Assembly (NCBI GenBank): GCA_963755195.1
Contig: CAVWIZ010000001.1
Span: forward strand, 1,307,140 to 1,371,139
Reading direction: 5' to 3'
From: CAVQJU01 sp963755195
GTDB taxonomy: Bacteria; Acidobacteriota; Vicinamibacteria; Vicinamibacterales; CAVVIG01
Length of the DNA: 64,000 nt
Positions 55,721-64,000 of this stretch are shown here, one piece after another. The translations under genes were made by a program, and so were the position numbers. The notes beneath the pieces were generated by a model that saw only the letters and a program-made list of their open reading frames with translations, was not told the DNA's origin and searched no databases. Each line of letters begins with the position of its first letter. Position 1 is the stretch's first letter.

Positions 55721-55792
55721 GCCCGGCAATTTGACAGTTCTTTGCGTCGCTGCCCGGTTAAGATTTCCGCGCGGGTTCGCCCGCGAAAGCAC

Positions 55793-57406
55793 ATGAAGAG
55801 AAGACGACTGATCGGTACCGGTGTGGCGGTGCTGATGCTGTTGGCGGGTCCACAGGACCCGCCTTACATGGCGTCGGTTGCGGCGGCAGCCGACAACCCG
55901 CTGGTGCGAGCCGCGGCGGCTGGCGATGGCGCGGCCGTTCGCCGGCTGCTCAAGCAGGGCGTGGACGTCAATGCCGCCGGTGCGGATGGCACGACCGCGC
56001 TCCATTGGCTCGTTCGTGCCGACGACCTCGAAGCCACAGACCTGCTGCTGCGGGCGGGCGCCAAGCCGTCCACGCCCAATGCGCTGGGCCTGACCCCGGT
56101 ATACATCTCGGCCGAAAACGGCAACGTCGCGCTGCTGCGGCGTCTGCTGGATGCCGGAGCGGACGTGTCGACCCGCGACGCGTCCGGAGACACGCTGCTG
56201 ATGGCGGCGGTTCGATCGGGCAGCGCTGATGCCGTGCAACTGCTGCTCGATCGCGGCGCGCCCGTCGATGCGACCGACCCGCAGTTCGGCCACACCGCGC
56301 TGATGTGGGCCGCGCGTCGCAACGATGCCACGATCATGAAGTGGCTGCTCGCGAAGGGCGCGGCGATCGAAGCGAAGACGCGGGTGGGCGAGCGCCCGGC
56401 GGCGCGGCCACCGGGAACCGGCGGCGGGTCACACGGCGTGGGGATCGTCCGCAGCGGCGTGCCGCCGCAGGGTGAACGGCAGCCGGCGCCGGGCGGGATG
56501 ACGCCCCTCCTCTTCGCGGCGCGCGACGGTCTGCTCGATGCCGCGCGGCTGCTCGTCGAAGCCGGCGCCGACGTGAACCGCCCCGATCCCAACGGCATCA
56601 CCCCGCTGGTGATGGCCATCACCAACGGCCAGATCGACGTGGCGGCATTCCTGTTGAACCACGACGGCGATGCGAAGACCGCCGACTCGTGGGGGCGCAC
56701 GCCGCTCTGGTCCGCGGTGGATGTCCGGAACCTCGCCGTCCGCAGCGGCGCGCCGACCAACGAGAACGGCGTCGACCGCGAGGCGGCGCTGAAACTGATT
56801 GCGACGCTCCTCGATCGCGGCGCCGATCCCAACGCGCGCGTCAAGGAGTTCCCGCCGATGCGGCGCTACCTGCTGCCGCTCGCCTCACTCGAATGGGTGG
56901 ACTTCACCGGTCAGACCGCTTTCATCCGCGCAGCGCAGTCCGGTGATCTGCCGGTCATGCGACTGCTGCTGTCGAAGGGGGCCGATCCGACAATCACCAC
57001 GTTCCACGGGACGACGGCGCTGATGGCGGCGGCGGGTGTGAACTGGGTCGTCGGTGAAACCTTCAGCGAATCGCCGTCGGTGTGGATCCAGGCGGTGCAA
57101 CTCTGTCTCGACCTGGGGCTCGACGTGAACGCCGTCAACGAGATGGGGCTGCAGTCGGTGCATGGCGCGGCCAATCGCGGCTCCGACGACATCATCGAAC
57201 TGCTGGCATCGAAAGGGGCAGCGCTCAACCAGGCGGACAAGGAAGGGCGCACGCCGTACGTCTGGGCGCAGGGAGTGTTTCTCGCCACCAACTCGCCGGT
57301 GGCAAAGCCGTCGACGATGGCGCTGCTCGATCGCCTGACGAGCGGTGCTGCATCGGCCACCGTGAAGAGAGCGGAAGTGAAGAAGACCGACGCGGGCGCG
57401 CAATGA
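55793..57406 (+). CDS. Exported ankyrin-repeat protein
   Basis: A 537-residue protein with a signal peptide (LIGTGVAVLMLLAG). About ten ankyrin repeats follow, for example DGTTALHWLVRADDLEATDLLL, HTALMWAARRNDATIMKWLL and GMTPLLFAARDGLLDAARLLVEAGADVN. Gly-rich breaks lie at 56395-56430 and 56460-56500. Ankyrin proteins of this kind often sit before DUF1592 genes, and the next gene starts inside its stop (ATGA). Confidence 0.87.
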   Translation: MKRRRLIGTGVAVLMLLAGPQDPPYMASVAAAADNPLVRAAAAGDGAAVRRLLKQGVDVNAAGADGTTALHWLVRADDLEATDLLLRAGAKPSTPNALGLTPVYISAENGNVALLRRLLDAGADVSTRDASGDTLLMAAVRSGSADAVQLLLDRGAPVDATDPQFGHTALMWAARRNDATIMKWLLAKGAAIEAKTRVGERPAARPPGTGGGSHGVGIVRSGVPPQGERQPAPGGMTPLLFAARDGLLDAARLLVEAGADVNRPDPNGITPLVMAITNGQIDVAAFLLNHDGDAKTADSWGRTPLWSAVDVRNLAVRSGAPTNENGVDREAALKLIATLLDRGADPNARVKEFPPMRRYLLPLASLEWVDFTGQTAFIRAAQSGDLPVMRLLLSKGADPTITTFHGTTALMAAAGVNWVVGETFSESPSVWIQAVQLCLDLGLDVNAVNEMGLQSVHGAANRGSDDIIELLASKGAALNQADKEGRTPYVWAQGVFLATNSPVAKPSTMALLDRLTSGAASATVKRAEVKKTDAGAQ

Positions 57407-59776
57407 CGAGGATGAACAAGGCGCTCCTCGCCGCCACAGGCGCGCTGGGGGTGGTGTCTGCTTCGACCCTCATCGGCGGTGCACAGGCCAAGCCCGTCGG
57501 CGCGGCTCAGGGCAGGCCGGCGGCGCCGGCGCGTCGCGCTGTCGCCACGCCTGTTGTTGCTCCTGACGCGGCGTTCCTGAAGCAGGTACTGTCTCGGCTG
57601 CCATAACGAGCGCACCAAGATCGGCAACCTCGCGCTCGACGCACTCGATCCGGCGAAGATGGACGGCCACGCCGATGTCTGGGAAAAGGTCGTCCGCAAG
57701 CTGCGCACCGGGATGATGCCGCCCGAGGGCGCGCCAAAGCCGGCCGACGCGATGCGCGCGACGTTTGCCGGAGCGCTCGAAGGACAGCTCGATCGCGCTG
57801 CGGCTTCGCGCCCCGACCCGGGGTCGCCAGCACTGCATCGCCTGAATCGCGCCGAGTACGCGAACGCGATTCGCGATCTGCTCGCGGTCGACGTCGACGT
57901 CAGCGCGATGCTGCCGCCGGACGACTCCGCGGCCGGCTTCGACAACAACGCCGACGTGCTCGGCGTTTCTCCGGCGCTGATTGAAAGCTACGCCTCGGCC
58001 GCGGCGAAGATCAGCCGGATCGCCATCGGCGATCCGAGCATCGGCCTTGACCGCGTCACCTATCGCGTGCCCGGTGACTTCGAACAGGACGCCCACGTCG
58101 ACGGCCTTCCGCTCGGCACACGCGGCGGTGTCGTCGTCCGTCACACGTTTCCGCTCGACGCCGAGTACGACCTCGAGATCGGCAGTGGCGGTGGCGCGCG
58201 CTTGGGCGGACCGCGCGGCGGCGGAGCGCCGCCGGTCGACGATCGCTACGTGCGGCTCGACGAAGAGCACGTCACGCTGCAGCCGCGAGGCGCGACGCGG
58301 ATTCGCGTGACCGCCGGGACGCACACCATCGCGGCGGCGATGATGGTGCGCACGCGAGTCGTCGGCGTCGACAGCGTCTTTCACGCGGAGACGCGCGTCC
58401 CTGGCATCTCGCAGATCACGATCGTCGGGCCGTTCAGTCCCACTGGGCCTGGCAATTCAGCGAGTCGACGTCAGCTGCTGACCTGCACGCCGGCATCCGC
58501 CGCCGAGGAGGCGACCTGCGCGCGGACGATCCTGCACGCGCTCGCCGGTCGTGCGTATCGTCGTCCCGTGCCGGCCACCGGGGCGGACATGGACACGCTG
58601 ATGAGGTTCTTCCGGGCCGGCCGCGAGCGCGGCACGTTCGAGAGCGGCATCCAGCGCGCGGTGGCCCGCGTGCTCGTCGATCCGCAGTTTCTCTTCCGGT
58701 TCGAACGTGAACCGGCGAGCGTCGCGCCGGGGTCGCCGTTTCAACTGGGCGACTACGAGCTGGCGTCGCGGCTGTCGTTCTTCCTCTGGAGCAGCATCCC
58801 CGACGCGGAGCTGCTGGCGGAAGCGGGGCGCGGCACGCTGAGGGACCCTGCGGTCCGCGAGCGGCAGGTACGCCGGATGCTGGCCGATCCCAAGGCCGAT
58901 GCGCTCGTCGACAACTTTGCCGGCCAGTGGCTCCTGCTGCGCGAGCTGCGCAACTCGCGGCCCGATTCGGTCGAGTGGGACGGCAACCTCCGGCAGTCGT
59001 TCCAGCGCGAGACCGAGCTGCTCGTCCGCACGATCATCCGCGAGGACCGCAGCATCATCGATCTCCTCGACGCGGACTTCACGTTCGTCGACGAACGCCT
59101 GGCACGGCATTACGGCATTCCCGGGGTTCGCGGCTCGCGGATGCGTCGCGTGGCTCTCCGCCCCGACGACCCGCGGCGCGGTCTCCTTGGCCAGGGCAGC
59201 ATCCTCACCGTCACGTCGGCGGCGAATCGTACGTCCCCGGTCACTCGCGGCAAGTGGGTGCTCGAGAACGTACTTGGCGCGCCACCGCCGACTCCACCGC
59301 CCGGCGTGGAAACGAACCTCGAAAAGGACGCGGCGCAGGTCAAGGTGACGTCGCTGCGTCAACGCATGGAGCTGCACCGCGCAAACGCGGCGTGTGCCTC
59401 GTGCCACAAGCTGATGGATCCGATTGGGTTCTCCCTCGAGAACTTCGACAACACCGGCAAGTGGCGGACGCTCGACGGCACTGCGCCGATCGATGCGTCG
59501 GGACGCCTCGCGGACGGGACGATGCTGAACGGCCCGGCGACACTCAGGCAGGCGCTGCTCGCCAGGACGAACGTCTTCGCTGGAGTCTTCGCGGAGCGTC
59601 TCCTGACCTATGCCACTGGCCGCGCCATGCGGCCGCAAGACATGCCGGCGGTGCGAGCGATCACGCGCGCCGCGGCGCAGAACGGATACCGCTTCTCCTC
59701 CTTCGTCGCGGCGGCCGTGAAGAGCGCGCCGTTCCAGGCGAAGAGCAAGAGCCTCGACGAACAGCCGGAGCACTGA
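57403..59776 (+). CDS. DUF1592/DUF1587 c-type cytochrome protein, frameshifted
   Basis: Secreted multiheme-like protein built on the planctomycete-type DUF1587-DUF1592-DUF1595-DUF1588-DUF1585 architecture. The signal peptide lies in ALLAATGALGVVSASTLIGG. An extra G near 57586 hides the first heme site, which otherwise reads YCLGCHNERTKIG. Further on come LNRAEYANAIRDLLAVDVD, SRLSFFLWSSIPD, NRTSPVTRGKWVLENVLG and the second heme site ACASCHKLMDPIGF. About 790 residues after repair. Confidence 0.83.
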
Positions 59777-59778
59777 CG

Positions 59779-61113
59779 ATGTTCATCACGAAATCACATC
59801 TCTCGCGGCGCACGTTTCTTCGGGGCGTCGGCGCCACTGTCGCGTTGCCGTTTCTCGACTCGATGGTCGGGGCGCAGACGCCGCTGCGGCAGAGTGCCGC
59901 CGCGCCGCGCACGCGGTTCATCGCCTTCTACGTGCCGCACGGCGCGACGATGGACAAGTGGACGCCGGCAGCGGAGGGGACCGGCTGGGCGTTCACGGAG
60001 ATCTTGAAACCGCTCGAGCCCTTCCGCGATCACATCAACATCGTCAGCGGCCTCGCGCATCCGTATGTGGCTGGCGCCGGCGGTGGCGACGTGTCGGCAG
60101 GCGCGAACCACACGCGCGCAGCCGCCGTGTTTCTCACGGGCGCGGTGCCGGAGCGCGGGGCGCAGGCGCATCTCGGCGTCTCCGCCGACCAGGTTGCCGC
60201 CCAACTCATCGGGCAGGACACGCCGCTGCCGTCGCTGGAACTGTCGATTGAGGAGGCGGTGCTGGCCTGCGAGGCGGCATTCAGTTGCGCCTACCGCAAT
60301 TCGATCTCGTGGAAGAGCCCCGCCCAGCCGCTGCCGATGGCCAACAATCCACGGCAGGTGTTCGAGAAGCTGTTCGGTGTTGGTGCGAGCGACGCCGAGC
60401 GGCGCGCGCGGCGTGAGGAGTCGCGGAGTCTCCTCGACTCGGTGATGGGGCAGGTGTCCTCGCTGCAGAAGGATCTGCCCGCGGGCGACCGCCGCCGGCT
60501 GACGCAGTACCTCGACGACGTGCGTGAGATCGAGCGCCGCATTCATCGTGCCGAAGCGTCGGCGCGCCAGGACATCACACTGCCGGACGTGCCGACCGGT
60601 GTGCCGCCGACGTTTCAGGAACACCTCAAGCTGCTGATGGATCTGCAGATCATCGCGCTGCAGGCGGACATCACGCGCGTCTCGACGCTGATGTTCGCCC
60701 GGGAACTGAGCGGCGCCGTCTTCCCGGAGACCAGCATCAGGGATCCGTTCCACAACCTGTCGCACCATTCGAACGACCGGTCGAACATGGATCGGTTCGC
60801 GCTGCTCAACACCTACCACATGACCAAGTTCGCCTACTTCGTCGAGAAGCTGAAGGGTGTGGCGGACGGCGATGGGAGCCTGCTGGATCACTCGCTCGTG
60901 CTCTACGGGAGCTCGCTGAGCGACGGCAATCAGCACAACTTCAGCCCGCTGCCGATCGTCCTCGCCGGCGGTGCGTCCGGGGCCGTCAAGGGCGGACGCC
61001 ATCTCATGTTCCCGAAGGACACGCACATGTCGAATCTGCTGCTGGCGGTGCTCGACAAGATGGGCGCTCGCATCGAGAAGTTCGGCGACAGCACCGGCGC
61101 GGTCACCATCTGA
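59779..61113 (+). CDS. Tat-exported DUF1552 protein
   Basis: A 444-residue protein with a twin-arginine signal (SRRTFLRGVGATVALPFLD). DUF1552 blocks are seen: RFIAFYVPHGATMDKW, INIVSGLAHPYV, GANHTRAAAVFLTG, PSLELSIEEAVLACEAAFSCAYRNSISW, and LYGSSLSDGNQHNFSPLPIVLAGG. It always pairs with a DUF1592 protein; the pair is thought to act together in the periplasm, but the reaction is unknown. It starts 2 bp after the DUF1592 stop. Confidence 0.92.
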   Translation: MFITKSHLSRRTFLRGVGATVALPFLDSMVGAQTPLRQSAAAPRTRFIAFYVPHGATMDKWTPAAEGTGWAFTEILKPLEPFRDHINIVSGLAHPYVAGAGGGDVSAGANHTRAAAVFLTGAVPERGAQAHLGVSADQVAAQLIGQDTPLPSLELSIEEAVLACEAAFSCAYRNSISWKSPAQPLPMANNPRQVFEKLFGVGASDAERRARREESRSLLDSVMGQVSSLQKDLPAGDRRRLTQYLDDVREIERRIHRAEASARQDITLPDVPTGVPPTFQEHLKLLMDLQIIALQADITRVSTLMFARELSGAVFPETSIRDPFHNLSHHSNDRSNMDRFALLNTYHMTKFAYFVEKLKGVADGDGSLLDHSLVLYGSSLSDGNQHNFSPLPIVLAGGASGAVKGGRHLMFPKDTHMSNLLLAVLDKMGARIEKFGDSTGAVTI

Positions 61114-61146
61114 GACATGCGATCGCTCAGAGGAGCGGGGATTCCG

Positions 61147-62007
61147 ATGACCACACGTACGTCTCTCGTTGCCGCGCTGTGCGCCACGTTGCTGGGCGCC
61201 GGTGCCTGGGCACAGTCCGCCACTCCACTCAAGCTGCCGCTCGACAACCTCGGCCTCGAGCATCTCGACATCGTCGTGCCCGACACCGCGGCAGCGGCGC
61301 AGTTCTATGCGCGGATCTTCCGCACCCAGCTGCATCAGCAGCCGGTGCGCGATACGCTCCGGTACTTCGTCGTGCTCGGTGACGTCCCCGCGGATCGCCA
61401 GGTCGGGTACATCGCGATCGGCGCAGCCGCGGGCCGGCCGCCGGCGATCGGGCACTACTGCGTGCTCGCCAGGGTGTACTCGCGTGACGGATTCGCTGGT
61501 GCGCTGGAGGCCGCAGGCCTGCCGGCGAAGCCCACTGGCCCCGGAGCCATCGGCATGTGGCCGGATCCAGATGGTCTCGAGCTCCAGTTGTTCCAGCCGC
61601 CCGCGGGCCTCGTCACCGCGGCGGTCAAGTCGCCGCTGCCCGTCGAAGGCGAAGGGCTGCTCACACCGCGCGGCGTCGATCACGTGATGCTGGACGTCTC
61701 CAGCTTCGACAAGGCGCTGCCGTACTACCGCGCCGTCTATGGGAGTGGAACCGAGACCCCACGCGACGCCAACGGCCGCATCTGGTACCGGCTCGAGCGC
61801 GGCACCCGCCTTGGCCTGCAGGCTGCGACGGACGGCAAGACCACGATCAGCCATTTCACGATCACGGTCGCGCCATTCGATCGGCAGGCACTGGCCGGTC
61901 GGCTTCGCGAACTGCGCGCCGAGGTGCTGCCGTCGCCCGACGAACCGGACGTTGTGCGGTTCCAGGACAACAACGGAATCACCGTGGAAGTGCGGGTGGC
62001 GGAATGA
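61147..62007 (+). CDS. Exported VOC/glyoxalase-fold protein, two domains
   Basis: A 286-residue protein with a signal peptide (RTSLVAALCATLLGAGAWAQ). Two vicinal-oxygen-chelate halves are visible: LEHLDIVVPDTAAAAQFYARIF and VDHVMLDVSSFDKALPYYRAVYG, the latter ending DVVRFQDNNGITVEVRV. The family includes extradiol dioxygenases and glyoxalases. An earlier ATG at 61117 is in frame, but 61147 gives a proper signal peptide. Confidence 0.8.
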   Translation: MTTRTSLVAALCATLLGAGAWAQSATPLKLPLDNLGLEHLDIVVPDTAAAAQFYARIFRTQLHQQPVRDTLRYFVVLGDVPADRQVGYIAIGAAAGRPPAIGHYCVLARVYSRDGFAGALEAAGLPAKPTGPGAIGMWPDPDGLELQLFQPPAGLVTAAVKSPLPVEGEGLLTPRGVDHVMLDVSSFDKALPYYRAVYGSGTETPRDANGRIWYRLERGTRLGLQAATDGKTTISHFTITVAPFDRQALAGRLRELRAEVLPSPDEPDVVRFQDNNGITVEVRVAE

Positions 62008-62247
62008 CGAGCGTCTCGCCGATCACAGGGTCGGGAAGAGTCGAGATGCTGAAAGTGGTGACCTGTGCGCTGTCACGGCGTCGTTCGGCGCGTGTCGGCG
62101 CACCAGTACTTCGGTCGACCTGCGCGATTGTACCGCGATACCTCCGTCGCCTTCTTGGACGCCGAGAAGGTATTGGCTTGGCGTCGGCCGGTCGGAAGAA
62201 GATTGCCCGTGTGTGCGCCTTGTGCCGGCGCGATTCAGGAGAGAGTA

Positions 62248-62859
62248 GTGCCGAGCCGTCGCGAGTTTATTCAGGCCGGTCTTTGTGTGTCGCTCTTGCC
62301 GCGTGCGATTCCTGGCGACCGGCTGGCCCCTGCTTCCGGGATTGGTGCGATGAAGGGCAACGTCCACGCGATTTACCGAGTGGTATCCGACGTGCGATTT
62401 GCGGCGAGCAAGGCATTTGGGCTCGAAGCAGAACGCCTGGGTTCCCGCCTGACGACGATTCAGGGCGATATCACTGATTTCTGGTTCAACGATCTATCCA
62501 TCCGTTGGAAGGAGGGCTCGATCGCCCTGGCGGGCCTGACGGCTCATGGTCCGCTCTTCTGTCTGGAGCGGTTCGGGTGGGATCACGGTTTGCGCGTCGT
62601 CTTCCGTGCCGAGCATCGGTTGGATGGCTCCGGAGCGGCCGTGCATTCGATGACAGGTCCTTCCGACACCGTCGCCCGAATCAGGAGCCTGAGTCTCGGC
62701 GACCTGGACTGGCCGCGTGGCTTTGCCCGCATCGCGACAGCTTGTGACTCCGGATCGCCAGGGTCGGCGTCTGTCCGGATCACGACGCCGTGCGACGCCG
62801 CGGCCGAACTGGACGAACCCCTCGTGTCGTGGGTCATCGCGCCGATCACAAGGGCCTAG
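62248..62859 (+). CDS. Tat-exported protein of unknown function
   Basis: Starts with GTG behind AGGAGAG. A twin-arginine leader (SRREFIQAGLCVSLLPRAI) precedes a 170-residue domain with the pattern ITDFWFNDLSIRWKEGSIAL and LPRGFARIATACDSGS-like blocks. No family recognised. It lies between a VOC protein and a 4-cresol dehydrogenase-like gene, so a role in aromatic oxidation is possible. The 62008-62247 stretch upstream holds no gene I can support. Confidence 0.6.
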   Translation: MPSRREFIQAGLCVSLLPRAIPGDRLAPASGIGAMKGNVHAIYRVVSDVRFAASKAFGLEAERLGSRLTTIQGDITDFWFNDLSIRWKEGSIALAGLTAHGPLFCLERFGWDHGLRVVFRAEHRLDGSGAAVHSMTGPSDTVARIRSLSLGDLDWPRGFARIATACDSGSPGSASVRITTPCDAAAELDEPLVSWVIAPITRA

Positions 62860-62899
62860 GTTACCGCGTCGTTCGCTTGCCAACGGTTGGGAGTGCGAG

Positions 62900-64000
62900 A
62901 TGGCCATTCCGGCAGGAGTTAGTCAACGAGATTGGACCGCGGCTCTGGAGCAATTCAGGCAGGTCGTCGGCCCGTCGTGGGTGTTTACGAGCGATGAGGA
63001 TATCGCGCTGTATCGGGACGCCTATTCGCCGCAATGGGGAGAGCCTGAAGAGCGACTCATCTCTGCGGCGGTCGCCCCGGACACGACGGAGCAGGTCTCT
63101 CAGATCGTCCGCATCGCGAACCGCGTCAAGATTCCACTCTTTCCGATCTCAACAGGGAAGAACCTGGGATACGGCGGTTCCGCTCCGAACCTTTCCGGCA
63201 GCGTCGTGGTTGACCTCAAGAGGATGAATCGCGTCGTCGAGGTCGACGACAAGCGTCATTTCGCCATCGTCGAGCCGGGCGTGGCGTATTTTGATCTTTA
63301 TCGGCACATTCAGGAACGCGGCCTGAAGGTGTGGATTGATTGTCCCGATCCCGGTTGGGGTAGTCCCGTCGGCAACTCCCTCGATCACGGCGTGGGATAC
63401 ACGTTCGGCGCGTTTCGCGATCACTTTCACTCGCACTGCGGGATGGAGGTCGTGCTCGCGAACGGCGATATCGTGCGCACGGGGATGGGGGCGTTGCCTG
63501 GCGCAAAGAGCTGGGCTGAATATCGGTACGGCTTTGGTCCGTCTGTGGACGGATTGTTCGCGCAGGGCAACTGCGGCATCGTCACGAAAATGGGGTTCCA
63601 TCTGCTGCCCGCGCCGGAGGCGTATCAGGCCAGCGTGGTCACGGTGCCGAAGCGCAACGACATTGTGCCGCTCGTCGACATCATCAATGAACTGGAGCAT
63701 CAGGGCCTGATCGGGATGCCGAATTACGGCAGTCCGCTGGGAGGATTCGGCCCTCCGCCGCCGGATCTGGCCGAGCTGCTGAGGAAGCCGGGCGGGCCGT
63801 CCGCGCAGGATTTCGACGCGTATGCTCAGCAGCGGAATCGTGGGTCGTGGAACTGCCAGATGCAGTTCTACGGCTCCCCCAAGGTGATTGCTGCACACCT
63901 GGAACACGCCAAAGACCGATTTACGGCGACAGTCCCAGGCGTGACGTTTCAGGACGGCGAGCTGCTCACGTTTCCGATCACGCAGGAACAGGCGGACCGT
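62900..64000 (+). CDS. FAD-linked oxidase of the vanillyl-alcohol oxidase/4-cresol dehydrogenase family (3' end outside window)
   Basis: The first 367 residues of a flavoprotein. The FAD-binding loop reads FPISTGKNLGYGGSAPNLSGSVVVDLKRMN, and further family blocks are PVGNSLDHGVGYT, HSHCGMEVVLANGDIVRTGMGAL and YGFGPSVDGLFAQGN. It has no signal peptide. Members oxidise para-alkyl phenols such as 4-cresol or vanillyl alcohol, often with a cytochrome c partner, which here would lie beyond the edge. Confidence 0.87.
   Translation, partial: MAIPAGVSQRDWTAALEQFRQVVGPSWVFTSDEDIALYRDAYSPQWGEPEERLISAAVAPDTTEQVSQIVRIANRVKIPLFPISTGKNLGYGGSAPNLSGSVVVDLKRMNRVVEVDDKRHFAIVEPGVAYFDLYRHIQERGLKVWIDCPDPGWGSPVGNSLDHGVGYTFGAFRDHFHSHCGMEVVLANGDIVRTGMGALPGAKSWAEYRYGFGPSVDGLFAQGNCGIVTKMGFHLLPAPEAYQASVVTVPKRNDIVPLVDIINELEHQGLIGMPNYGSPLGGFGPPPPDLAELLRKPGGPSAQDFDAYAQQRNRGSWNCQMQFYGSPKVIAAHLEHAKDRFTATVPGVTFQDGELLTFPITQEQADR

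Overview
This is a high-GC chromosomal window with tightly packed genes, many with GTG or TTG starts and short ATGA or GTGA overlaps. Gene content points to an acidobacterium, most likely of the Vicinamibacteria type. Supporting features are the futalosine menaquinone route (mqnB, mqnD, mqnE), secreted PQQ dehydrogenases beside DUF6152, DUF1592 and DUF1552 proteins, a cobalamin-riboswitch B12 uptake operon, and a structured leader in front of nadA. The taxon is inferred from gene content only.

Layout. 1-3.3 kb: CoA transferase, an FGE-like protein, an AlkA-type glycosylase and an isoprenylcysteine-methyltransferase-like membrane protein. 3.4-12.2 kb: a sulfur-trafficking block behind a near-ideal sigma-70 promoter, with cysteine synthase, a JAMM protease and a ThiS-MoeB-rhodanese fusion, then iscR, iscS, iscU, iscA, hscB, hscA, fdx and iscX. 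12.2-16.1 kb: a membrane protein, mqnB/mqnD, a Tat-exported amidohydrolase and a nucleotidyltransferase-like protein. 16.2-24.7 kb, minus strand: a creatininase-like protein and the B12 operon (riboswitch, btuB, Dph6-like, btuD, btuC, btuF, Dph6-like, leaderless BtuF-like). 24.8-33.7 kb: yjbQ, mqnE, a PRPP-synthetase homologue, nadA, sod, SRP RNA, dnaX, ybaB and recR. 33.8-40.5 kb: a 6.7-kb island bounded by a 45-bp duplication of the 3' end of tRNA-Asn; it carries a toxin-antitoxin pair, a broken aldo/keto reductase, a molybdopterin oxidoreductase, a dienelactone hydrolase and a transposase remnant. 40.7-64 kb: mostly exported enzymes, including three PQQ dehydrogenases, two metallo-beta-lactamase-fold proteins, an enolase-superfamily protein, an esterase, an ankyrin protein, the DUF1592/DUF1552 pair and a 4-cresol-dehydrogenase-like flavoprotein. 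It looks like an oxidative periplasmic catabolism locus.

Two window-wide patterns stand out. First, many intergenic gaps are filled with short words of 7-10 nt repeated in degenerate tandem, often with an inverted partner and ending at the next start codon. Second, about a dozen genes have broken frames, and every break I could resolve is explained by extra single bases. btuB and one PQQ dehydrogenase carry most of them, which looks more like consensus error than normal pseudogene decay.
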